A stretch of DNA of 64,000 nucleotides from Colicola sp016286205 (lineage in GTDB: Bacteria > Bacteroidota > Bacteroidia > Bacteroidales > Paludibacteraceae). The stretch is from contig JAEESF010000009.1 in assembly GCA_016286205.1 (NCBI GenBank), positions 38,409-102,408 on the forward strand, read 5' to 3'. Positions 36,110 through 43,942 of the stretch are shown in pieces. How positions within the stretch are numbered: the first letter of the stretch is position 1; each line of letters opens with the position of its first letter. The notes under the pieces were generated by a model that was not told where the DNA came from, did not search any database, and saw nothing but the letters and a program-made list of their open reading frames with translations. The position numbers and the translations under genes are program-made.

Positions 36110-37587
36110 TCGTCTTCCTCCTTCATTTTCTGCTCTACTTCAGCCAGTTTAGCTTTGAGTGCGTCTATCTTGCTTTGCATGGAATCAACCAGTTTGTTGG
36201 CCGTCTTAGACTTAGCTGTGAAGAAGAGAATATTGTTCTCTGCCACCTTGATTTCCTGGCGCAGATTCTCGCGCAGACGATAGAGGTTGTCGCCACCGGT
36301 CTTAACCGCTTTCTCGAATTTGGATTTGCGGCTCTCTGCACGCGATTCCTTAGCAGCCTCGCGCTTGGCGTTGAAGAACGTATCGCAAGCGGTAGTAAAC
36401 TGATTCCAGAGGTCGTCGGAATACTTACGTGCAACCGGTCCGATGGTTTTCCACTCTGTTTGCAGCGCGCGGATAGCATCGGCCGTATTGTTCCAATCCT
36501 TGCTTTCTGCCAATTCGCGTGCACGCTCCACCAAGTCGCGTTTCTTAGCTAGATTGGCGCTCAGTTCGTCGCGCAAGCCTTTGAAGTGAGCCGTTTTAGC
36601 CTTGTAGAAATCGTTGCAAAGCGTACGATATTCTTCGTAGATAGACTGGTTGAATTTCTTCGGAGCGAAACCTATCTTGCGCCACTCTTCCTGCAGGGCT
36701 TGCACTTGTTCGGAAGCGGCCTCCCACTGTTTAGCACTCAAGTTCTGACCTTCAGCCAAAGGCTGACAGATAGTTTTTAGTTGCTCTATAATGGCCTGTT
36801 TGGCCTCCAGATTCTCTTTCTCCTTCGCATGGAGTTTATCAAAGTACTCTTGGTGCTTTTTGTTGATAGCAGAAGAGGCTGTTTTGAATCGTTCCCAAAG
36901 CCCTTCGCGCAGCTCTCTAGCCACTGGTCCAATCTCCGCCCACTCCTCGTGAAGTTGCTGCAGAGCGCGGCTAGCTTCTAGAATATTATCATTGTTTTGC
37001 AGGCGTTCGGCTGCTTCGCAGAGAAGCGTCTTGGCCTCCAGATTTTTCTTGAAATCCAAGTCGCGCAACTCGATATTGATTTTCACCAAATCGTAGAACT
37101 GCTCCTGGTATTGCTGATAGGCTTTGCGCAATTCTTGCACCTTCTCTACCGGTACAGGTCCGATCGTCTTCCACTCAGCCTGCAGTTCGCGCATACGCTT
37201 GAGATTGTCCATGACGTCCGCTGTCTCGGCTTCTGCGAGCGTCTTCATTACGTCCAAGATGGCCTGTTTTTTCTTCAGGTTCTCAGCTTGCTCCTTGGCC
37301 TGTAGCGCAGCCACTTCGGCACGCTTAGCCTTATACTCGTTGAGCAAAGCTTTGAATTGCTCTTCTAGAGCATCCACTTTTGGCTGAACAGCATCCACGA
37401 CCGAATCAGCGGCCTCCGAAATGGAATCTGTCGCTTCGTTCACAGCATTCTTCGCCGCTTCGATCTCTTCGTGATACTCGCGGTAGAACTGAGTTTTCAG
37501 GTGTTCTACTTGGTCTTTAACGGCCGTTACATCTTCGTTCAACAGAGCCTTGAGGTCCTCAATCAGTTTTTCTCTTGCGCTTGCCAT
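36106..37587 (-). CDS. DUF349 repeat coiled-coil protein
   Basis: 493 aa. At least four DUF349 repeats, each built around a Trp pattern: LQAEWKTIGPVPVEK, LHEEWAEIGPVARE, LQEEWRKIGFAPKKF, LQTEWKTIGPVARK, joined by long coiled coils; the N-terminus (residues 20-110) is a charged coiled coil. Function unknown; members occur widely in Bacteroidetes. Own promoter at 37614-37645. Confidence 0.88.
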   Translation of the reverse strand: MASAREKLIEDLKALLNEDVTAVKDQVEHLKTQFYREYHEEIEAAKNAVNEATDSISEAADSVVDAVQPKVDALEEQFKALLNEYKAKRAEVAALQAKEQAENLKKKQAILDVMKTLAEAETADVMDNLKRMRELQAEWKTIGPVPVEKVQELRKAYQQYQEQFYDLVKINIELRDLDFKKNLEAKTLLCEAAERLQNNDNILEASRALQQLHEEWAEIGPVARELREGLWERFKTASSAINKKHQEYFDKLHAKEKENLEAKQAIIEQLKTICQPLAEGQNLSAKQWEAASEQVQALQEEWRKIGFAPKKFNQSIYEEYRTLCNDFYKAKTAHFKGLRDELSANLAKKRDLVERARELAESKDWNNTADAIRALQTEWKTIGPVARKYSDDLWNQFTTACDTFFNAKREAAKESRAESRKSKFEKAVKTGGDNLYRLRENLRQEIKVAENNILFFTAKSKTANKLVDSMQSKIDALKAKLAEVEQKMKEEDE

Positions 37588-37613
37588 AAATCAAAATTTT
37601 ACTTTTCAGCCTG

Positions 37614-37645
37614 CAAAGATACAACAAATTTTGCATTTATGCAAA
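37614..37645 (-). promoter_or_regulatory. promoter for DUF349-ftsE-sufE
   Basis: TATCTTTG (minus, 37621-37614) with TTTGCATAAAT upstream. Confidence 0.68.
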
Positions 37646-37670
37646 TTTTTCGACGAAAAAAAAGAGGAGT

Positions 37671-37886
37671 GTGCTCGATAATGTCTCGTGATTGTCTCGT
37701 GAACGTCTCGAGCACTCCAGGTGATTGTCTCGTGATTGTCTCGTAATTGTCTCGGTAGTAAATCGGGGATATATACGCAGTATATATAAATATGCAGTTT
37801 TTGACAAGGCATTTTTATGCAGAAAACTTGATTTTTATGTTTTTTACATAAAAACTTGCATATATCAAAAAAAAGCATTACTTTTG
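37671..37886 (+). repeat. duplicated intergenic element, copy 2 (11-bp tandem array plus promoter)
   Basis: Seven 11-bp units (37683-37759) against six in copy 1 at 3939-4147, then the same TATATA-rich stretch, hairpin and promoter. GTGCTCGA (37671-37678) and TCGAGCAC (37708-37715) are inverted repeats around the first three units. Sits between the divergent DUF349 and prfB genes. Confidence 0.9.
37856..37886 (+). promoter_or_regulatory. promoter for prfB operon
   Basis: TTGCATATATC then TACTTTTG at 37879-37886, identical in layout to the promoter at the end of copy 1 (4115-4146). Confidence 0.75.
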
Positions 37887-37918
37887 CACTCGAATTTATA
37901 TTGGCGAATTATAGGCTT

Positions 37919-39025
37919 ATGATAACGATAGAACAACTAAAAGACATTCAACAACGCGCGGAGAAGCTGAAAGCTTACTTACAGATTGATGAGAAACGCA
38001 TTCAACTGGAGGAGGAAGAACTGCATACTCAGGCACCGGGATTCTGGGACGATGCCAAAGCTGCCGAAGCACAGATGCGCAAGGTGAAAGGCATCAAGCG
38101 ATGGATAGAAGGTTACGAAGGCGTACGTTCGGCCGTGGAAGAACTGGCATTGGCATTCGATTACTATAAAGAAGAGCTAGTGACCGAAGAAGAAGTGGAT
38201 GCCGCTTATGCAAAAGCGCTTCAGGAAGTGGAAGATCTGGAGATGAAGAACATGCTGAGCCATGAGGAAGACCAGATGCCTGCCGTGCTGAAGATAGTGG
38301 CCGGCGCGGGCGGAACAGAGGCGCAAGACTGGGCAGAACAACTGATGCGAATGTATCAGCGTTATTGCGAGAAGCACGATTACACCGTGACAATCGCCAA
38401 CCTGCAAGAAGGTGATGAAGCAGGCATCAAGACCGTGACATTCAACATAGAAGGCGATATGGCCTACGGTTATCTGAAGAGCGAAAACGGCGTACATCGC
38501 TTGGTGCGCGTGAGCCCATACAACGCGCAAGGCAAGCGCATGACATCGTTCGCGTCGGTGTTCGTTGTGCCGCTGATTGACGATACGATTGAGGTGGAAG
38601 TCAATCCCGCAGGACTGAGTTGGGACACGTTCCGCAGTTCCGGAGCTGGTGGTCAGAACGTCAACAAAGTGGAATCGGGCGTGCGTCTGCACTACAAATT
38701 TATCAATCCGCTGACTAATCAGCCAGATGAGATAGTGATTGAGAACACCGAGACACGCGACCAGCCAAAGAACCGAGAGAACGCGTTGCGTCACTTGCGT
38801 TCACAACTCTATGAGTTGGAACTGGAGAAACGCCGCCAGGCACAAGCCAAAGTGGAAGCGGGAAAGAAAAAGATAGAATGGGGCTCGCAGATTCGCAGCT
38901 ACGTGTTCGATGACCGACGCGTGAAAGACCATCGTACCAACTACCAGACGAGTAATGTCAATGCCGTTATGGATGGCGATATTGATGCGTTTATAAAAGC
39001 CTATTTGATGGAGTTTCCGGAGTAA
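37919..39025 (+). CDS. prfB: peptide chain release factor 2, no programmed frameshift
   Basis: 368 aa. GGQ motif SSGAGGQNVNKVES; AGAGGTEAQDWA; the codon-reading tripeptide position reads SPY (RVSPYNAQGKRMTSF) instead of SPF. The start MITIEQLKDIQ aligns with the usual RF2 N-terminus. The region around codon 26 that holds the in-frame UGA in many bacteria reads straight through (LKAYLQIDEKR) with no stop, so autoregulatory frameshifting is absent. Confidence 0.95.
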   Translation: MITIEQLKDIQQRAEKLKAYLQIDEKRIQLEEEELHTQAPGFWDDAKAAEAQMRKVKGIKRWIEGYEGVRSAVEELALAFDYYKEELVTEEEVDAAYAKALQEVEDLEMKNMLSHEEDQMPAVLKIVAGAGGTEAQDWAEQLMRMYQRYCEKHDYTVTIANLQEGDEAGIKTVTFNIEGDMAYGYLKSENGVHRLVRVSPYNAQGKRMTSFASVFVVPLIDDTIEVEVNPAGLSWDTFRSSGAGGQNVNKVESGVRLHYKFINPLTNQPDEIVIENTETRDQPKNRENALRHLRSQLYELELEKRRQAQAKVEAGKKKIEWGSQIRSYVFDDRRVKDHRTNYQTSNVNAVMDGDIDAFIKAYLMEFPE

Positions 39026-39037
39026 AAATTACGAATT

Positions 39038-40252
39038 ATGAGAAAAGCATTATTGATAGTAGCCGCATTGGCGGCAAGTCTCAGCGCCTTTGCGCAGACA
39101 GACAGCACAGAAGTTAAGAAAGATAGCGTAGAAGAAGGTTGGCAGTTCACCACGGTGGACAGTGTGGCCATTACGCGTGTGAAAGACCAACACCGCAGCG
39201 GAACTTGTTGGGCATTTTCGACACTGGGTTTTCTTGAGTCAGAGGTATTGCGCATCAAGGGCAAAGAAGTGGAACTGGCTCCGATGTTCGTGGTTAGCAA
39301 GACGATGATGGACCGCGCAACTTATTGCGTGCGTCTGTACAACGAGCCTAGATTTGCAGAGGGAGGTTCGGCTTACGATGTTATCTATTGCATGCAACAC
39401 TACGGACTTGTTCCGAAAAGTGCGATGCCAGGTATTCGTTACGGTTGGACCGAAGCCGATACCCTACCCGTTTTCAGCGAGCTAAGTGCCGTAGCAAGCG
39501 GTTATTTGAGCGGGTTGAAGAAACAGAAGAAACTTTCGCCCGTATGGCGTGAAGGATTTCAGGCTATTTATGACACCTATCTCGGTCCATGTCCGGAAGA
39601 ATTTGAATATGAAGGCAAAAAATACACGCCGCAATCGTTCGTTCAGATGCTAGGTTTGAACGCGGATGACTACGTGTCAATCACGAGTTATACCCATCAC
39701 CCGTTCTACGAGCGTTTTGCGTTGGAGGTGCCAGACAACTGGCGCATGGACCAGATGTACAATGTGCCGATGGAGGATTTGATGCGCATCATCGACAACG
39801 CCATTGCCAACGGTTACACACTGGCATGGGGTGCGGACGTGTCGGAGATAGGTTTTACCCGTAAAGGAATAGGTGTCGTACCTGACGCAGACAATGGCGC
39901 AGACCTGACAGGAAGCGATATGCAGAAATGGGTTGGTATGACCAAAGACAAGCAGAAAGAAGAACTGACCAAACGTCCTTTACCAGAAAAAACTATCACC
40001 CAACAGATGCGTCAAGACGCGTACGACAATTGGGAAACGACCGATGACCATGGTATGCAGATTTTCGGCACCGCCAAGGACCAAAATGGAAAACGCTATT
40101 ATATGGTGAAGAACTCGTGGGGCACGATGCGTTCGGACTACAAGGGTATTTGGTACATCAGTGAGGCCTTTATGCAATACAAAACCAACGATGTACTGGT
40201 TCACAAGAATGCTATACCGAAAGATATCAAGAAGAAACTGGGCATCAAATGA
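39038..40252 (+). CDS. exported C1-family (C1B, bleomycin hydrolase-like) cysteine peptidase
   Basis: 404 aa with a signal peptide (RKALLIVAALAASLSAFAQ). Catalytic residues visible: Gln and Cys in KDQHRSGTCWAFSTLGF, His in DDHGMQIFG, Asn in VKNSWGTMRS. Aminopeptidase C/PepC relatives are usually cytoplasmic; the signal peptide here indicates periplasmic or surface action. Overlaps the yigZ-like gene by 4 bases (ATGA) and so shares an operon with acyltransferase, coaD and the S41 protease. Confidence 0.9.
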   Translation: MRKALLIVAALAASLSAFAQTDSTEVKKDSVEEGWQFTTVDSVAITRVKDQHRSGTCWAFSTLGFLESEVLRIKGKEVELAPMFVVSKTMMDRATYCVRLYNEPRFAEGGSAYDVIYCMQHYGLVPKSAMPGIRYGWTEADTLPVFSELSAVASGYLSGLKKQKKLSPVWREGFQAIYDTYLGPCPEEFEYEGKKYTPQSFVQMLGLNADDYVSITSYTHHPFYERFALEVPDNWRMDQMYNVPMEDLMRIIDNAIANGYTLAWGADVSEIGFTRKGIGVVPDADNGADLTGSDMQKWVGMTKDKQKEELTKRPLPEKTITQQMRQDAYDNWETTDDHGMQIFGTAKDQNGKRYYMVKNSWGTMRSDYKGIWYISEAFMQYKTNDVLVHKNAIPKDIKKKLGIK

Positions 40253-40620
40253 CCATCAAAGAACCGACACAGGGCGTATACAAGGATAGAGGCAGCAAAT
40301 TCCTCGCTTTTGCCGAACCCATCACAGATGAGGAGCAGGCCAAAGCACGCATAGCGTGGTACAAAAAGAAATACCACGATGCGCGTCATGTATGCTATGC
40401 CTATCGGTTGGGACAAGACCTATGGCGGACTAAAGATGATGGCGAGCCGCACGGCACAGCAGGTCTGCCTATTTTGCGTTCGATAGATGCCAAGAATCTA
40501 GACCAGATTCTAGTGGTAGTAGTGCGGTATTTCGGCGGCACACTGCTTGGCACAGGCGGACTGATGGTCGCGTATCGTGAGGCTAGCAAAGATGCATTAG
40601 AAAAGGCAACTATAGTATGA
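40249..40620 (+). CDS. YigZ/IMPACT-family protein, N-terminal domain only
   Basis: 123 aa. UPF0029 domain: KDRGSKFLAFAEPITDE, DDGEPHGTAGLPIL and VVRYFGGTLLGTGGLMVAY. Full YigZ proteins are about 200 aa; the C-terminal DUF1949 domain is missing and the next gene starts at the stop (ATGA), so this is either a natural single-domain form or a shortened gene. Role unclear (RNA-binding suggested for the family). Confidence 0.88.
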   Translation: MTIKEPTQGVYKDRGSKFLAFAEPITDEEQAKARIAWYKKKYHDARHVCYAYRLGQDLWRTKDDGEPHGTAGLPILRSIDAKNLDQILVVVVRYFGGTLLGTGGLMVAYREASKDALEKATIV

Positions 40621-41627
40621 AAGAAGATTTCTCGGACATACGGGCTTACCGCGTAGGAGCCATTTTGACCGTAGGAGACTGGCTGACCGTCTTTCCCTAC
40701 ATGAAATATCTGGAGAAGAAAACGACAGATAGTCTTCGTCTAGATTATCTGGGCGACCGCAAACAGATAGAACAAGACATCAAACACGGTGCCTTCTTCA
40801 TCACCAACCACCGTGACATCGTCATGGATGCAGCGTGGCTGTCGTTTTTGCTACGCAAGCGCTATTTTATTCGTCCATTCATGGGCATTGGCGATAACCT
40901 GTTTGCTAGACCTTGGATTGAGCATACGGTGCGTTTTCTTCGCTGCTTTGTGGTAAAGAGGAATATCGGAGCACATGCCCAACTGGAGAATTCGCGCCAT
41001 CTGTCGGCATACATTCGCCATCTGCGTGAGCAACACAAATCCATCTGGTTGGCACAACGCGAAGGACGAGCTAAAGACAGCAATGACCTGACGCAAAGCA
41101 GTGTGATAAAGATGCTAACAATGGGTGCGGATGACCTATACGAAGCTGTTAAAATACTGAATTTCTGCCCGGTAAGCATCACCTATCAATACGATCCGTG
41201 CGATTTTCTCAAGGCGCGTGAGATGCAACTCAAGCGTGATAATCCGCATTGGCACAAAACCAAACGCGATGATGTGGAATCGATGATAACGGGCATTAAC
41301 GGAAGAAAAGGCCATGTAGTATATCGTCTGACGCCAAGCATCAACCCCGAGATAGATGCTATGTTGGCGGCTCATCCGGAATATCGCGAACAATCGCTTA
41401 ACGAACAGTTACAGCATATTTGCGACATAATAGACCGACATATTCATTTGGGCTATGAGATATATGAGCGTGGCACAGAATTTGATGAATATATCGAGAG
41501 CCGTTTGGCGCTAATCAATATACCAAACAAGGACGAACAGTTCTTGCGAGAAAAACTAATAGAAATGTACCGTTTTCCAGAACTGAATCATCGCAAAGCC
41601 ATGGAAAACGGAGAACAAAACAAATAA
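40617..41627 (+). CDS. lysophospholipid acyltransferase-like protein
   Basis: 336 aa. FFITNHRDIVMDAAWL near residue 65 is the NHRD-type acyltransferase motif I of the GPAT/PlsC superfamily, and WLAQREGRAKDSND near 145 resembles motif III. Extra C-terminal helical region. Predicted inner-membrane-associated; may act on lysophosphatidate or as a glycerol-phosphate acyltransferase. In operon with coaD (11-base gap). Confidence 0.78.
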   Translation: MKEDFSDIRAYRVGAILTVGDWLTVFPYMKYLEKKTTDSLRLDYLGDRKQIEQDIKHGAFFITNHRDIVMDAAWLSFLLRKRYFIRPFMGIGDNLFARPWIEHTVRFLRCFVVKRNIGAHAQLENSRHLSAYIRHLREQHKSIWLAQREGRAKDSNDLTQSSVIKMLTMGADDLYEAVKILNFCPVSITYQYDPCDFLKAREMQLKRDNPHWHKTKRDDVESMITGINGRKGHVVYRLTPSINPEIDAMLAAHPEYREQSLNEQLQHICDIIDRHIHLGYEIYERGTEFDEYIESRLALINIPNKDEQFLREKLIEMYRFPELNHRKAMENGEQNK

Positions 41628-41638
41628 GAACGAAAAAC

Positions 41639-42088
41639 ATGAGAAGAGCTATTTTTCCCGGGTCATTCGACCCATTTACAGTTGGTCACTACGATATCGT
41701 AAAGCGTGGTTTGGAACTCTTTGACGAGATTGTTATCGGCTTGGGCCGCAATAGTACGAAGCGTGAGACATTCCCTATTCGTGAACGCGAAGAGGCCATT
41801 CGTAAGATATTTCAAGAAGAACCGCGTGTACGGGTGGCTATCTATGATAGTCTGACTGTAGATTTTGCCAAAGAGCAAGAGGCGCAGTTCATCCTTCGTG
41901 GCATTCGTTGCGTCGAGGATTTTGAGTACGAACGTAATATGGCCGAGGCGAATAAGCAATTGGGAGGCGTAGAGACCATTATACTCTACACCCGTCCAGA
42001 ATATGCACATATATCCTCTACCCTAGTACGCGACCTCTACGCCTACGGCAAAGATGTCAGCGAATTTGTACCGAACAAACTAAGATAA
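41639..42088 (+). CDS. coaD: phosphopantetheine adenylyltransferase
   Basis: 149 aa. Class I nucleotidyltransferase: FPGSFDPFTVGHYDIVKRG (T/HxGH), LRGIRCVEDFEYE and the ISSTLVRDL adenylate motif. Coenzyme A synthesis. Stop overlaps the S41 start by one base. Confidence 0.97.
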   Translation: MRRAIFPGSFDPFTVGHYDIVKRGLELFDEIVIGLGRNSTKRETFPIREREEAIRKIFQEEPRVRVAIYDSLTVDFAKEQEAQFILRGIRCVEDFEYERNMAEANKQLGGVETIILYTRPEYAHISSTLVRDLYAYGKDVSEFVPNKLR

Positions 42089-43674
42089 TGCGGAAACTAC
42101 TATTCATATTGCTGCTTGTGCCTGTGTGCCTGATGGCACAGCAGAGGCAAAGCACAACGCGGGCCGACGAGTGCATCACTATCTTTACCGATGTGGTGCG
42201 CCAGGTGGATGTCAACTATGTTGACACGCTCAACTATGAGGCGCTGACCGAGACGGCCATCAATGCCATGCTGCATAAGATAGACCCATACACGGTCTAT
42301 TTCCCTAAGAAGAACGACCGCGAACTGCGTATGATGACTACCGGAAAATACGGAGGTATAGGTAGTATCATTCAGCAACGCAAATTAAAGGACGGCAGCG
42401 ATGAGATGGCCACCTATATCGTCAATCCGTATGAAGGCAAACCTGCTCAACGCGCCGGATTACTGGCAGGAGACCGCATTCTCTCGGTGGATGGTGTCAA
42501 CACAAAAGGACAGACCGTTAGCGAGGTGAGCAATAATCTGCGCGGTGTGCCTGGAACGACCGTAGTGCTGAAGATTCAACGCGAAGGCATAGCAAAACCA
42601 TTCAAAGTGGAGATCGTGCGCGAAGATATTCATCTAGACCCGATAACCTATTCGGCTGTGTTTGAAGCAGATAGCCTGTCTGAACCGGTTGGGTACATTG
42701 CTTTTGGAGAGTTCACAGAAGGGTCTGCACAAGCTTTCTCGAACACGTTGGACGACCTCTACTATAACAAAGGCGCTCGCAAACTGATCATTGACTTGCG
42801 CAACAATGGTGGCGGTATAGTAGACGAAGCGCTGCAGATGGTCAATCTGTTTGTTGAGCAAGGGCAAATGGTGGTAGAGACCAAAGGAAAGACAGCCAAT
42901 AGCAATCGCATTTATCGTACGCGCAATAATCCGCGATACAAGGACCTGCCTATCATCATTTTGGTTAATAAGAATTCTGCATCCGCCAGCGAGATTGTTG
43001 CAGGCTCGTTGCAAGACCTGAAACGTGCTAAGCTGATAGGTCAACGTACTTATGGAAAAGGTCTTGTACAAAACGTGCGGCCTATCGCCTTTGGCGGGCA
43101 CGTCAAAGTGACTACCAGTAAGTATTACCTACCCTCTGGGCGTTGTATTCAAGCTATCGACTACAGTGAGCGTCAGAAAGGACACGAACTGAAGAAAGAT
43201 ACGGCAGGCGGTATTCTACCTGACATTGTGATGGACGATTCAAGCAAGGTGGACATCTGCTACTCGCTCTACGTGAACAATCATTTCTTTGATTACGCGA
43301 CCCGTTATCACCGCTTGCACGAACAGATAGCCGACCCAAAAGAGTTCGAACTGACGGACGCGGATATCGAAGACTTTTGTGCGTTCCTCGACGAGCGTAA
43401 ATTCACATACGAGACTGAGACCAGCAAGTTCTTCGACGACATGTTGAAGATGGCGCGGCATGAAGATATAGACAGCACTACGTTGGCTCAATTAGAAGCA
43501 TTGGAACCTGTGCTAAAACCTGATTTCCGCGAAGCTATTCGCCGCAACATAGATGAGGTGAAAGAGATGCTTGGCGAGGAAATCGTGTTGCGTTATTATT
43601 ACCAACGCGGACAAGCGGCCTACCAGTTACGCTTTGACGAAGAACTTGGACGTGCGCTACAAGAACTGAAATAA
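42088..43674 (+). CDS. S41-family C-terminal processing protease
   Basis: 528 aa. Signal peptide (KLLFILLLVPVCLMA), PDZ domain (GIGSIIQQRK ... RAGLLAGDRILSVDGVN), then the peptidase core with the catalytic Ser in NKNSASASEIVAG and Lys in GQRTYGKGLVQ. The C-terminal 130 residues are a helical tail. Periplasmic protease of the CtpA type. Terminator follows at 43679-43706. Confidence 0.92.
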   Translation: MRKLLFILLLVPVCLMAQQRQSTTRADECITIFTDVVRQVDVNYVDTLNYEALTETAINAMLHKIDPYTVYFPKKNDRELRMMTTGKYGGIGSIIQQRKLKDGSDEMATYIVNPYEGKPAQRAGLLAGDRILSVDGVNTKGQTVSEVSNNLRGVPGTTVVLKIQREGIAKPFKVEIVREDIHLDPITYSAVFEADSLSEPVGYIAFGEFTEGSAQAFSNTLDDLYYNKGARKLIIDLRNNGGGIVDEALQMVNLFVEQGQMVVETKGKTANSNRIYRTRNNPRYKDLPIIILVNKNSASASEIVAGSLQDLKRAKLIGQRTYGKGLVQNVRPIAFGGHVKVTTSKYYLPSGRCIQAIDYSERQKGHELKKDTAGGILPDIVMDDSSKVDICYSLYVNNHFFDYATRYHRLHEQIADPKEFELTDADIEDFCAFLDERKFTYETETSKFFDDMLKMARHEDIDSTTLAQLEALEPVLKPDFREAIRRNIDEVKEMLGEEIVLRYYYQRGQAAYQLRFDEELGRALQELK

Positions 43675-43678
43675 ACAA

Positions 43679-43706
43679 AACGCGGCTCAGTTGAGTCGCG
43701 TTTTTA
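43679..43706 (+). terminator. terminator of the prfB-S41 unit
   Basis: AACGCGGCTCA-gt-TGAGTCGCGTT with one G-T pair and TTTTT following. Confidence 0.88.
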
Positions 43707-43721
43707 GTTGTACATGTTAAT

Positions 43722-43858
43722 GGCCTCAAAATTTACTCTGATTAAGATTTTAACCTTACGGGAGTACAACGTGGTTTGACCGAGACTTTAACCTGACATA
43801 AACGAGAGCACTACCTGACATTTTGCACCTCAAAAAATGTACTCTGATTAAGATTTTA
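43722..43858. repeat. direct repeat pair in intergenic region
   Basis: CCTCAAAATTTACTCTGATT (from 43723) and CCTCAAAAAATGTACTCTGA (from 43829) both continue with TAAGATTTTA, giving about 30-bp direct repeats 105 bp apart; between them, CCTGACATAAACG and CCTGACATTTTGC form a second weaker pair. No gene seen; a degenerate mobile-element end is possible. Confidence 0.6.
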
Positions 43859-43885
43859 CTTTTTCATCGATACAAGTAACCATAC

Positions 43886-43914
43886 AAAAAAAGAGGCCCG
43901 AAAGCCTCTTTTTT
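43886..43914 (-). terminator. bidirectional terminator of the DUF4874/DUF4832 gene
   Basis: AAGAGGC-ccgaaa-GCCTCTT with A-run on one side and T-run on the other, so it can act on either strand; it lies right after the minus-strand gene. Confidence 0.85.
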
Positions 43915-43942
43915 CTTAAAAACAATTCACTTATTCACTCAA

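Noticed and set aside
36165..36552. Open frames antisense and out of frame within the DUF349 gene
   Set aside because: Composition follows the codon pattern of the real gene; no promoter or family features.
40249..40620. yigZ-like gene as a frameshifted pseudogene
   Set aside because: No trace of the missing C-terminal domain in other frames downstream, and the next gene starts in the ATGA overlap; treated as a natural short form.
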